A stretch of 8,088 nt of DNA from Candidatus Methanolliviera sp. GoM_asphalt (GCA_902158745.1 CABGHH010000068.1:1-8088); one strand, 5' to 3'; counted from the stretch's first letter, positions 1 to 5,141 are shown. Notes: generated by a model not told the origin, from the letters alone. A program made the numbers and translations.

Positions 1-26
1 TATGGAAGGAAATACTGGGTGATATT

Positions 27-569
27 ATGGAGAAAAAGATTGGAAGGGGCATAATAAGGCTGAAGATGGGAGATATTACAAAAGAAGAAGTGGATGCGAT
101 TGCAAATGCCGCAAATTCAAGTTTAATGGGTGGAGGAGGAGTAGATGGGGCAATTCATCGCGCAGGTGGAAGAAGAATACTGGAAGAATGCAAAGAGATC
201 GTCAAGAAACTTTCAGGCAGGATGCTTTCTCCGGGGAATGCGGTCATCACGACCGGCGGAAATTTGAGGGCAAAATACGTGATACATACGGTCGGCCCGA
301 TCTGGCATGGCGGCGACAGAGGAGAGAAAGAGACGCTTGGGAATTGCTATACGAATAGCTTGGAATTGGGTAAAAAGAAGGGGTTGAGTGAAATTTCTTT
401 CCCGTCCATAAGCACGGGGGTATATGGCTACCCAGTTGAGTTAGCATCTCAGGTAGCGATAAAAGCTGTTGCAGATTTTTTAAGAGAGAATGAGATGCGA
501 GTAAACTTCGTTCTCTTTGATGAAAGGACATTTAAGGCGTACAGAGAAGCGTTGGAGAAGATAGAATAA
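27..569 (+). CDS. Macrodomain protein (ADP-ribose / O-acetyl-ADP-ribose hydrolase-like)
   Basis: A 180-residue single-domain protein of the MacroD-type macrodomain family. Members bind ADP-ribose and often remove O-acetyl or mono-ADP-ribosyl groups; the cellular target here is unknown. Visible signatures are the GDIT strand (15-18), NAAN (27-30), the glycine-rich loop GGGGVDGAIHRAGG (35-48) that holds catalytic-type Asn/Asp residues in MacroD enzymes, YVIHTVGPIW (84-93), and the phosphate loop STGVYGYP (129-136). The set is complete, so an active enzyme is likely. The length is normal for the family. The ATG at 27 is chosen because GGTGAT (18-23) matches the archaeal anti-Shine-Dalgarno 3 nt upstream. 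The frame is open back to the window edge, so a longer N-terminus cannot be fully excluded. The next feature, tRNA-Glu, is on the opposite strand, so the gene ends its transcription unit. Family assignment is secure; the exact substrate is not. Confidence 0.93.
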   Translation: MEKKIGRGIIRLKMGDITKEEVDAIANAANSSLMGGGGVDGAIHRAGGRRILEECKEIVKKLSGRMLSPGNAVITTGGNLRAKYVIHTVGPIWHGGDRGEKETLGNCYTNSLELGKKKGLSEISFPSISTGVYGYPVELASQVAIKAVADFLRENEMRVNFVLFDERTFKAYREALEKIE

Positions 570-583
570 GTCCAGATAAGAGA

Positions 584-658
584 TGCTCCGGACGGGATTT
601 GAACCCGTGTCGTGGGATTGAGAGCCCCGCATGATTGACCGAGCTACACTACCGGAGC
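584..658 (-). tRNA. tRNA-Glu, anticodon CUC
   Basis: Read on the minus strand, this gives a 75-nt cloverleaf. The acceptor stem is a perfect 7 bp (GCTCCGG with CCGGAGC), the discriminator is A at 584, and no CCA is encoded. The D-arm GTGTAGCTCGGTCAATCAT is typical of archaeal tRNA-Glu. The T-arm is ACGGG-TTCAAAT-CCCGT. The anticodon loop is CTCTCAA, which places CTC at positions 34-36. The anticodon stem CGGGG/TCCCA has a C27-A43 mismatch and a G31-U39 wobble. No intron is visible. The gene is convergent with the macrodomain gene, whose stop lies 14 nt away. Confidence 0.93.
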
Positions 659-687
659 ATTTAGAGGAATATCCTTGTGTTCGAGCG

Positions 688-696
688 ATTTTATGA
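688..696 (-). promoter_or_regulatory. Probable TATA box of tRNA-Glu
   Basis: The minus strand reads TCATAAAAT about 30-38 nt upstream of the tRNA 5' end. That is the expected distance for an archaeal TATA element with a few nucleotides of 5' leader. The call rests on position and AT content alone. Confidence 0.4.
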
Positions 697-723
697 TCGT
701 TCTGTTCTTCGCATTTGTGCCAT

Positions 724-735
724 CGATATTTAAAA
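724..735 (+). promoter_or_regulatory. Candidate TATA box for the J-domain gene cluster
   Basis: GATATTTAAAAC lies about 57 nt before the J-domain start and is the best TATA-like string in the 133-nt gap between the divergent tRNA and the J-domain gene. Transcription would start near 755-760 and give a leader of roughly 35 nt. The remainder of the gap (659-791) shows no other recognisable element. Confidence 0.35.
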
Positions 736-791
736 CTTTCTCTTGTATCGCTCTTAGAAGCCAGTATGAAACAGAAGGTTAATATACAGAC

Positions 792-1154
792 GTGCAGGAA
801 CGTGATAAGGTGGGCAATAGGAGATATGAAGAGATTGAAAAGGCGGCAAAAGTATTGGGGTTGCACGATACCGCCACGATGAATGAGATAAAGGAGAATT
901 ATAGGAAGTTAATGATAAGATGGCACCCCGATATATGCAGGGAGAACCAAAAAAAATGTGAGGAGATGGTGCGAGAGATCGCCCATGCGTATAGAATTAT
1001 TATCGATTATTGCAATAATTATGAGTATTCATTTAGGCGAGAAGATCTAAAGCGGGCGAGATCTTACAAAGAATACGAAGAGTGGTGGCACGAGCGATTC
1101 GGTGACGATCCGATATGGGGGGAGGGAAACAGAAGAAAAAATGCCGAAGGTTGA
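792..1154 (+). CDS. Small J-domain (DnaJ-like) co-chaperone
   Basis: A 120-residue protein whose core (about 16-75) is a J-domain: helix II NEIKENYRKLMIRWHPD, the diagnostic HPD motif at 45-47 in the loop, and helix III after it (KCEEMVREIAHAYRIII). J-domains stimulate the ATPase of Hsp70/DnaK. There is no Gly/Phe region, zinc-finger domain or C-terminal peptide-binding domain, so this is a minimal class III type J-protein whose client or partner is unknown. The C-terminal 40 residues are charged and aromatic (YKEYEEWWHERFGDDPIWG). The start is a GTG. An in-frame GTG at 810, 9 nt after AGGAA (796-800), is a reasonable alternative that would remove six residues and leave the domain intact. Its end overlaps the next gene by 14 nt, so the two are probably translated from one mRNA. 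Confidence 0.82.
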   Translation: MQERDKVGNRRYEEIEKAAKVLGLHDTATMNEIKENYRKLMIRWHPDICRENQKKCEEMVREIAHAYRIIIDYCNNYEYSFRREDLKRARSYKEYEEWWHERFGDDPIWGEGNRRKNAEG

Positions 1155-1782
1155 ACCATTTGAATTATTTTATGACAGATATGAGAGATGGTTTGAGGCG
1201 AACAGATACGTTTATCTATCGGAGCTTTCGGCTATCAAATATTTTATCCCAGATGGTAGAGGCGTCGAAATAGGCGTCGGGAGCGGAAGGTTTGCGTCTC
1301 CGCTGAAGATCGATGTCGGCGTCGATCCGTCACAAAGGATGAGGGAACTTTCATCTAAAAAAGGAATAAAGGTTTATGAGGGGGTAGGGGAAAACATACC
1401 TTTTGAAGACGGTTCATTTGATTATGCCCTCATGGTGACAACGATATGTTTTTTGGACGATGTTCAAGCCTCTTTCAACGAAGTAAATCGTATCTTAAAG
1501 CCTAGAGGATATTTTATAATAGGATTCGTTGACAAAGAGAGCTCGCTGGGGAAAAAATATTCGCTAAAAAAAGAGAAGAGTGATTTCTATCGGATTGCCA
1601 CTTTTTATTCAACTCAAGAAGTCATCGATCTGCTAGAAAAATCGGGTTTTATAAAGTACAAGACCGTTCAAACGATATTTGGAGATTTAGGTGATATATC
1701 CACCGTACAAGACTTTGAAGATGGACATGGAAAGGGCTCCTTTGTCGTGATAAAAGCATTAAAGTTAAATAGCAACAGATGA
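1141..1782 (+). CDS. Class I SAM-dependent methyltransferase (Methyltransf_11-like)
   Basis: A 213-residue Rossmann-type methyltransferase that transfers a methyl group from S-adenosylmethionine to an unidentified substrate. Motif I is GVEIGVGSGRF (41-51), the acidic ribose-binding strand end is GVDPS (60-64), and FEDGSFDYALMV (88-99) is the motif II region. FNEVNRILKPRGYFIIGF (112-129) is the typical post-II/III segment of the Methyltransf_11 group. The N-terminal FELFYDRYERWFEANRYVY is the usual leading helix. I place the start at ATG 1141 rather than the in-frame ATG at 1102, because the first 13 residues of the longer form are compositionally unlike the family. GGAGGG (about 1120-1125) and AGAAG precede 1141. 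It overlaps the J-domain gene by 14 nt and precedes the slipin gene by 23 nt. Small-molecule or protein substrate cannot be told from sequence. Confidence 0.85.
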   Translation: MPKVEPFELFYDRYERWFEANRYVYLSELSAIKYFIPDGRGVEIGVGSGRFASPLKIDVGVDPSQRMRELSSKKGIKVYEGVGENIPFEDGSFDYALMVTTICFLDDVQASFNEVNRILKPRGYFIIGFVDKESSLGKKYSLKKEKSDFYRIATFYSTQEVIDLLEKSGFIKYKTVQTIFGDLGDISTVQDFEDGHGKGSFVVIKALKLNSNR

Positions 1783-1792
1783 ACTTATATTC

Positions 1793-1800
1793 TGAGGTGA
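1793..1800 (+). promoter_or_regulatory. Strong Shine-Dalgarno that fixes the slipin start
   Basis: GAGGTGAT is a full match to the archaeal 16S anti-Shine-Dalgarno, 5 nt before ATG 1806. It favours 1806 over the upstream in-frame ATG at 1779, which overlaps the methyltransferase stop. Confidence 0.8.
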
Positions 1801-1805
1801 TATCT

Positions 1806-2573
1806 ATGGGTTGGATAATTGCTATACTGGTTATCTTCGCTTTGATCATTATAGCGTCTTCGATAAAAATCGTTAAAGAGTATGAGAGAGGTGTAATTTT
1901 CAGATTGGGTAGGTTGCTCGGTGCAAAGGGTCCCGGTATCTTCTTCATCATCCCGATTGTGGATCAGATGCAGGTGATAGATCTCAGAGTTAGGCCGGTC
2001 GATATACCAAAACAGAATGTGATAACGAGGGATAATGTCACCGTTGATGTAAATGCTGTCCTTTATTTTAGGGTTCTCGATCCAACTTTGGCGGTGACCA
2101 AGGTGGAGAGATACGCCTTCGCGACAAGTCTGCTTGCTCAGACCACCTTAAGAGATGTATTGGGGACGGTAGAACTCGATACATTGCTCAGTGAAAGGGA
2201 ATCGCTCAACAAGAGTCTACAGGAGATATTGGATAGTGCAACGGATCCGTGGGGGATAAAAGTTACAGCGGTCACGATACAAGGTGTCGAGCTTCCTGAT
2301 ACTATGCTTAGAGCGATAGCGAGACAGGCAGAGGCAGAAAGGGAGAAGAGATCGAGAATAATAATTGCCGATGGAGAATTAAAGGCATCTAAGGCGATGT
2401 CAGATGCCGCAAAACTTTATGAAGAAAATCCCATGGCAATGAGGCTGAGGGAACTTCAGACGTTATCTGACGTGTCAAAGGAGAAGAATCTCATCGTAGT
2501 TACCCAGGCTTTAGGTGATACTGGAAGCACAGTTGCATTAGCGACAGGGATAAGCGAGAGAATGAACAGATGA
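1806..2573 (+). CDS. Slipin / stomatin-like SPFH-domain membrane protein
   Basis: A 255-residue prokaryotic stomatin. It has an N-terminal membrane segment (about 2-22, GWIIAILVIFALIIIASSI), then the SPFH/Band 7 domain. Recognisable motifs are VKEYERGVIFRLGRLLG (23-39), GPGIFFIIPIVD (42-53), RDNVTVDVNAVLYFRV (75-90), the LLAQTTLRDVLG block (109-120) and PWGIKV (148-153). An Ala/Glu/Arg-rich coiled coil (about 170-205) mediates oligomerisation in the family. The C-terminal hydrophobic strand NLIVVTQAL (228-236) matches the region that archaeal STOPP proteases cut in the Pyrococcus pair. Stomatins form ring-like membrane microdomain scaffolds and regulate associated proteases and channels. The gene is directly followed by its classical partner NfeD, which strongly supports the call. 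The start is set by the GAGGTGAT ribosome site. Confidence 0.94.
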   Translation: MGWIIAILVIFALIIIASSIKIVKEYERGVIFRLGRLLGAKGPGIFFIIPIVDQMQVIDLRVRPVDIPKQNVITRDNVTVDVNAVLYFRVLDPTLAVTKVERYAFATSLLAQTTLRDVLGTVELDTLLSERESLNKSLQEILDSATDPWGIKVTAVTIQGVELPDTMLRAIARQAEAEREKRSRIIIADGELKASKAMSDAAKLYEENPMAMRLRELQTLSDVSKEKNLIVVTQALGDTGSTVALATGISERMNR

Positions 2574-2579
2574 GATAGA

Positions 2580-2610
2580 TTGCAAATCTTTGATTTTCTT
2601 TGATTTGCAA
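2580..2610 (+). repeat. Perfect 9-bp inverted repeat between the slipin and nfeD genes
   Basis: TTGCAAATC (2580-2588) and GATTTGCAA (2602-2610) are exact reverse complements around a 13-nt pyrimidine-rich loop. No T-tract follows, so a plain intrinsic terminator is unlikely. An mRNA processing or stability hairpin, or a protein-binding palindrome, are alternatives. Confidence 0.65.
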
Positions 2611-2612
2611 AC

Positions 2613-2633
2613 CTAAAAATCGGAGATTTTTAG
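2613..2633 (+). promoter_or_regulatory. Hairpin with the nfeD Shine-Dalgarno in its loop
   Basis: CTAAAAATC (2613-2621) pairs perfectly with GATTTTTAG (2625-2633) around a GGA triloop and abuts the nfeD ATG at 2634. The only Shine-Dalgarno candidate, GGAG(A) at 2622-2626, lies in the loop and the first loop-proximal pairs. If this AT-rich stem folds in the mRNA, it could limit ribosome access to nfeD relative to the upstream slipin gene. Confidence 0.55.
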
Positions 2634-3923
2634 ATGAAGCGAATATTAATATTATCTCTATCTCTATTTCTCATATTTTTTTCTCTCTTTTCTCAGTCTT
2701 CATCTGCCATTCGAGATAATGACGATAAGGTTCTTTTAATCAAGATAGATGGGCCTATAATGGGGGGAAGTCTCGAAAAGGTCGATAAAGGTATCGAAAA
2801 AGCCGAGAGAGAGGGTTTTTCCGCGGTGATCCTGACCATAAATACGAATGGAGGGCGATTAGACTCTTTGTTCTTGATGGTAGAGCGGGTTGAGAGGAGC
2901 GATCTTCCGATCATTGGATTTGTTGATGGGAGGGCGTTCAGCGCGGGTGCTATGCTTTTAGAGGGTTGCGATGTGGCCTGTATGGCTCCGCATAGCGTAA
3001 TAGGTTCGGCTCATCCCGTTTCAATATCCTTTTCCGGCAGTCAGCCTATAGAAGATGAAAAAACTGTCAATGCACTGGCAAAATATGCTGAGAGCAAAGC
3101 ATTGGCACATGGAAGAAATGGAGATGTAGTCAAGAGATTTGTAACTGAAAATCTGGATTTGACGTCTGAGGAAGCGATGAAACTCGGTGTGATAGATTTT
3201 ATAGCTGAGGATGTCGAAGATCTATTGGATAAAGTCGGGGGATCTGAGGTGAAAGGGAAGGTACTACCTGAAGGATTGGCCAAGGAAGAATATAATGCCT
3301 CTTTCGTCACGGATATTTTAGATATTTTAGGGGATCCGACGATTGCATCCATCCTACTTTTGGTCGGGGTCTATGCCCTTATATTCGGTCTGGTCTCTCC
3401 CGGCTATGGCGCAGAGATTGTTGGGTCGGTATGCCTGATCCTGGGTTTGATAGGTTTTGGCTTCGATATAAACTATCTTGCACTCGTTTTGATGGCAATT
3501 GGAGCTATTCTTATCATTTTAGAGCTATTCACGCCTAGTTTTGGGGTTTTGGGAATTTCTGGAATCATAATAATGGCACTGGCAGGAATATTTCTCATTC
3601 CGTTGAACTACCCCGATTGGTATGTCTCGGAGGCAATGATCAACGAGATGATCTCTTCTATCATTGCTGTCTCACTCATATTCGGGGTTTTTTTGATCTT
3701 TGTCCTGTATAAGGTGATAAAGGCGAGAAATAAGAGGGCGGTTTTTTCTACGATCGAGGGAGAAGAGGCGGAGGCAATAGATGACCTGAATCCAACGGGT
3801 TTTGTAATGTATGATGGCGAATACTGGAGGGCGAGAAGCAGGGAAGGGGAGATAAAGAAGGGAGAAAAAGTCATCATAATCAAGAAAGATAGGGCAGAAC
3901 TGATCGTTGAAAAAAAAAATTAA
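2634..3923 (+). CDS. nfeD: NfeD-family membrane-bound serine protease (STOPP, ClpP class)
   Basis: A 429-residue full-length NfeD. It has a signal peptide (about 1-25), an extracytoplasmic ClpP-like protease domain (about 30-200), a membrane region, and a C-terminal soluble OB-fold NfeD domain (about 365-427). The catalytic Ser is Ser103 in GRAFSAG (99-105), and the general-base Lys is Lys143 in EDEKTVNAL. The 40-residue spacing fits the Ser97/Lys138 dyad known from the Pyrococcus enzyme PH1510. The oxyanion-type loop NTNGGRLDS is at 70-78 and APHSVIGSAHPV at 118-129. About five hydrophobic membrane segments lie at roughly 236-253, 262-278, 281-297, 303-323 and 341-359. Family members cleave hydrophobic segments, including the C-terminus of the partner stomatin encoded just upstream. 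The start follows the GGAG in the preceding hairpin. A T-rich terminator follows the gene. Confidence 0.93.
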   Translation: MKRILILSLSLFLIFFSLFSQSSSAIRDNDDKVLLIKIDGPIMGGSLEKVDKGIEKAEREGFSAVILTINTNGGRLDSLFLMVERVERSDLPIIGFVDGRAFSAGAMLLEGCDVACMAPHSVIGSAHPVSISFSGSQPIEDEKTVNALAKYAESKALAHGRNGDVVKRFVTENLDLTSEEAMKLGVIDFIAEDVEDLLDKVGGSEVKGKVLPEGLAKEEYNASFVTDILDILGDPTIASILLLVGVYALIFGLVSPGYGAEIVGSVCLILGLIGFGFDINYLALVLMAIGAILIILELFTPSFGVLGISGIIIMALAGIFLIPLNYPDWYVSEAMINEMISSIIAVSLIFGVFLIFVLYKVIKARNKRAVFSTIEGEEAEAIDDLNPTGFVMYDGEYWRARSREGEIKKGEKVIIIKKDRAELIVEKKN

Positions 3924-3961
3924 GGATGCCCGTCCGGGATTTCCTGATTTTAGAGTCGCTG

Positions 3962-3988
3962 TTTTTTTTATCTTTATCTTTATTTTTG
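3962..3988 (+). terminator. T-rich terminator after nfeD
   Basis: A run of eight T (3962-3969) is followed by TCTTTATCTTTATTTTTG. Archaeal intrinsic termination depends mainly on such T-tracts in the coding strand. The tract sits 39 nt after the nfeD stop and ahead of a separate promoter for the regulator gene. Confidence 0.55.
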
Positions 3989-4003
3989 ATTACCCTTTTA
4001 ATA

Positions 4004-4017
4004 TTAGGCTTACCAAA
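4004..4017. promoter_or_regulatory. Degenerate metal-regulator box upstream of the DtxR-family gene
   Basis: TTAGGCTTACCAAA has one perfect TTAGG half-site and a degraded second half (CCAAA) with the same 4-nt spacing as the stronger box at 4032. It sits just upstream of the TATA-like element, overlapping the expected BRE position. A second operator is an inference. Confidence 0.45.
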
Positions 4018-4020
4018 AAC

Positions 4021-4028
4021 TTTAAATA
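4021..4028 (+). promoter_or_regulatory. TATA box of the DtxR-family gene (leaderless)
   Basis: TTTAAATA is centred about 25 nt upstream of ATG 4050. Transcription should therefore start at or very near the A of the start codon. There is no Shine-Dalgarno before the ATG, which agrees with a leaderless mRNA. Confidence 0.6.
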
Positions 4029-4031
4029 ATG

Positions 4032-4047
4032 TTTAGGTTTCCCTAAA
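4032..4047. promoter_or_regulatory. Autoregulatory operator (TTTAGG-N4-CCTAAA)
   Basis: TTTAGGTTTCCCTAAA is a 6+6 bp inverted repeat between the TATA element and the start codon of a DtxR-family gene. The half-site TTAGG is that of the DtxR/IdeR operator class (IdeR consensus begins TTAGG and ends CCTAA). Binding here would block initiation, so metal-dependent autorepression is the natural reading. The same half-sites recur at the three other promoters on the right side of the window. Confidence 0.7.
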
Positions 4048-4049
4048 TT

Positions 4050-4562
4050 ATGGAAAAAATCTTCTCAAGAAAGACCGAAGACTATCTCGAAGCGATCTTC
4101 AAGATTATGGAGGAGAAGGGATACGCCAAGATAAAGGATATATCTTCTTTTTTGGATGTTAGACCGCCGAGTGCCGTAGAGATGGTAAAGAAATTGAACG
4201 ATAGGGGACTTGCCATACATAAAAAATATGAGTGCGTGACACTTACACCAAAGGGAGAGGAGATAGGAAGACTCATAAGTGATCGACACGCTACAATAAG
4301 AGCATTTTTGGAGATAATAAGCGTGCCAAAATGGATAGCAGATACAGATGCCTGTGTCATCGAGCATGAATTACATTCGGAGACGATAGGACAGATAAAA
4401 AATCTGGTAAGCTTTGTAAAATCTGCCCCAGATAATCCAGAATGGCTCGAACACTTTGAAATATTCTGTGAGACCGGAGAACACACGTGCGGAGAAAAGA
4501 AACACGCGGAGATGGAGAAAGCACATCCGTTGAGTACGTTGAGAATTGAGATACAGGAATAA
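4050..4562 (+). CDS. DtxR/MntR-family metal-dependent transcriptional repressor
   Basis: A 170-residue regulator. The N-terminal winged helix (about 5-70) contains TEDYLEAIFKI, the recognition region VRPPSAVEMVKKLNDRGL and the wing YECVTLTPKGE. A dimerisation and metal-binding domain (about 72-140) follows. By alignment from memory with DtxR and MntR, ligand candidates are Asp11, Glu14, His80, Cys102, Glu105 and His106. Cys102 is the DtxR/IdeR (iron) choice where MntR has Glu99, whereas Asp11/Glu14 resemble MntR. The C-terminal SH3/FeoA-like domain of DtxR is absent. Instead there is a Cys/His-containing tail (Cys140, His145, Cys147, His152). With FeoA and TTAGG boxes nearby, iron sensing is the best guess, though Mn or mixed sensing is possible. 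The start ATG fits a leaderless promoter and the gene probably represses itself. A coding-like stretch just past the stop in another frame raises a possible frameshift. Confidence 0.9.
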   Translation: MEKIFSRKTEDYLEAIFKIMEEKGYAKIKDISSFLDVRPPSAVEMVKKLNDRGLAIHKKYECVTLTPKGEEIGRLISDRHATIRAFLEIISVPKWIADTDACVIEHELHSETIGQIKNLVSFVKSAPDNPEWLEHFEIFCETGEHTCGEKKHAEMEKAHPLSTLRIEIQE

Positions 4563-4654
4563 GAGAAGAGGAGTTTGAGTCATTTAAAAAGAGGAATATT
4601 GATATTCCATCCATTATAGATCAAATAAAAGAAAAGGAGATAAAGAAAAAATAG
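4563..4654 (+). other. Coding-like remnant after the regulator stop (possible frameshifted extension)
   Basis: Directly after the regulator's TAA, the -1 frame reads REEEFESFKKRNIDIPSIID (codons 4562-4621) and then a lysine/glutamate-rich end, stopping at TAG 4652-4654. There is no ATG, GTG or TTG start in this frame, and it is closed upstream by TGA at 4547, so it is not an independent gene. Its amphipathic, charged character looks protein-like. It could be a former C-terminal extension of the regulator separated by a one-base indel, or chance in AT-rich DNA. Confidence 0.25.
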
Positions 4655-4669
4655 AAGTTTTTGTAAACC

Positions 4670-4894
4670 TCACGCACCCATCTTGCTCTTCAGCATGTCA
4701 TACGAAGTCCCCTTTACCAGCAATGGACAGACAAATTCGCCACATTTGGCGCAGGAAACCACATTTTTACCCTTTGCACACTTTACGATCGAACATATCG
4801 GCTCTGACACACCGAGCACGCCTTCGCAACCCTTACATTTGCCACTTATGTGTAGAGGGCATTCGTCACATGCAATTCCGCATATCCCTATCAC
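4670..4894 (-). CDS. Cysteine-rich DUF3795-type small protein
   Basis: A 74-residue protein with ten cysteines (5, 9, 12, 20, 23, 34, 39, 48, 51, 56). They are arranged as CGIACDECP, CKGC, C-x4-C and CAKCGEFVC, the pattern of the DUF3795 family, which is presumed to bind zinc or an iron-sulfur cluster; no function is established. The start is GTG at 4894, preceded at ideal distance by AAGGAGGTGA (4901-4910). The start is decided by this near-perfect ribosome site. The gene is convergent with the DtxR-family gene and divergent from feoA. Its promoter carries a TTAGG...CCTA palindrome, so metal-controlled expression is inferred. A role in iron or cluster handling is possible but only suggested by context. 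I am sure of the gene and moderately sure of the family. Confidence 0.83.
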   Translation of the reverse strand: MIGICGIACDECPLHISGKCKGCEGVLGVSEPICSIVKCAKGKNVVSCAKCGEFVCPLLVKGTSYDMLKSKMGA

Positions 4895-4900
4895 GAGTTT

Positions 4901-4910
4901 TCACCTCCTT
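4901..4910 (-). promoter_or_regulatory. Strong Shine-Dalgarno of the DUF3795 gene
   Basis: The minus strand reads AAGGAGGTGA, 6 nt before the GTG start at 4894. It settles both the strand and the non-ATG start of the small gene. Confidence 0.8.
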
Positions 4911-4913
4911 AAG

Positions 4914-4930
4914 TTAGGTTATTTTCCTAT
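4914..4930. promoter_or_regulatory. Metal-regulator operator in the DUF3795 promoter
   Basis: TTAGGTTATTTTCCTAT has TTAGG and CCTA half-sites separated by 7 nt. It lies between the minus-strand TATA-like element (about 4931-4941) and the Shine-Dalgarno, so it covers the expected transcription start. An almost identical box, TTAGGCTATTTTCCTAA, occurs at 6944-6960 ahead of the DUF2325 gene. Confidence 0.6.
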
Positions 4931-4948
4931 ATACTTATACTTTTCGGT
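4931..4948 (-). promoter_or_regulatory. BRE/TATA promoter of the DUF3795 gene
   Basis: The minus strand reads CCGAAAAG (BRE-like, 4941-4948) followed by TATAAGTATA. A start about 26 nt downstream would fall near 4911, just before the Shine-Dalgarno, giving a very short leader. The BRE-like part is duplicated 29 nt upstream. Confidence 0.55.
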
Positions 4949-4980
4949 TTATGAAAAAAAACCTAATACTTTTCGGTTTA
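4937..4980. repeat. 15-bp direct repeat, two copies with 29-nt period
   Basis: ATACTTTTCGGTTTA occurs exactly at 4937-4951 and 4966-4980. On the minus strand each copy reads TAAACCGAAAAGTAT. The proximal copy forms the BRE/TATA edge of the DUF3795 promoter. In the distal copy the TATA position runs into a TTAGG half-site (TATTAGG). It may be a duplicated promoter element or an activator or repressor site. Confidence 0.7.
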
Positions 4981-4990
4981 GATAGATTAC

Positions 4991-5004
4991 CCTAACAATT
5001 TAGG
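4991..5004. promoter_or_regulatory. CCTAA-N4-TTAGG inverted repeat in the divergent control region
   Basis: CCTAACAATTTAGG uses the same half-sites as the other boxes but in outward orientation. It lies mid-way between the DUF3795 and feoA genes. Binding by the DtxR-like protein is an inference. The 247-nt gap (4895-5141) contains only such elements and no gene. Confidence 0.45.
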
Positions 5005-5045
5005 TGGTGTAACTTGTATCATCCAGCCTCCATAGAAATTAGATT

Positions 5046-5124
5046 TTTTCTAAAATCCTAATCTCATTAGGTCTCTTGTTCAAAACCGAGCTTTTTTAGG
5101 GCAGATTATTTCCATACCTAATAA
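5046..5124 (+). promoter_or_regulatory. feoA control region, copy A of a duplicated ~79-bp segment
   Basis: It contains the palindrome CCTAATCTCATTAGG (5057-5071), a BRE-like AAAACCGAGC (5082-5091) followed by a T-run (5092-5097) where a TATA element would sit, TTAGG at 5096-5100 and CCTAA at 5117-5121. The segment aligns with 6952-7030 ahead of the DUF2325 gene with equal spacing, including 21 identical bases at 5081-5101. Transcription would start around 5120-5125, about 20 nt before feoA. Operator function is inferred from the shared half-sites. Confidence 0.6.
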
Positions 5125-5141
5125 ATATACCTCGAGGTGAG

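Noticed and set aside
1..26. Possible 3' end of an upstream gene
   Set aside because: A TGA at 20-22 overlaps the macrodomain ribosome site, as often seen for an upstream stop, but 20 bases are too few to show coding, and the other two forward frames are also open here.
480..866. Minus-strand open frame of 128 codons across the tRNA
   Set aside because: It runs through the tRNA gene and overlaps the macrodomain and J-domain genes. The peptide has no family features.
1102..1140. Longer methyltransferase start at ATG 1102
   Set aside because: The extra 13 residues lie inside the J-domain gene and are not family-like; ATG 1141 is better placed.
1779..1805. Longer slipin start at ATG 1779 overlapping the previous stop
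   Set aside because: The near-perfect GAGGTGAT before ATG 1806 and the family's usual N-terminal membrane segment support 1806.
3928..3938. CCCGTCCGGG as a terminator stem after nfeD
   Set aside because: The loop would be 2 nt and the stem 4 bp, so it is not a convincing hairpin. The T-tract that follows is enough to explain termination.
4683..4985. Plus-strand open frame of 100 codons opposite the DUF3795 gene
   Set aside because: The minus strand has the Cys-rich family pattern and a strong ribosome site. The plus frame is a shadow without features and runs into promoter repeats.
4937..5004. Short CRISPR-like or iteron array
   Set aside because: Only two exact 15-mers, with spacing and content explained by promoter elements; no third copy, no longer repeat unit.
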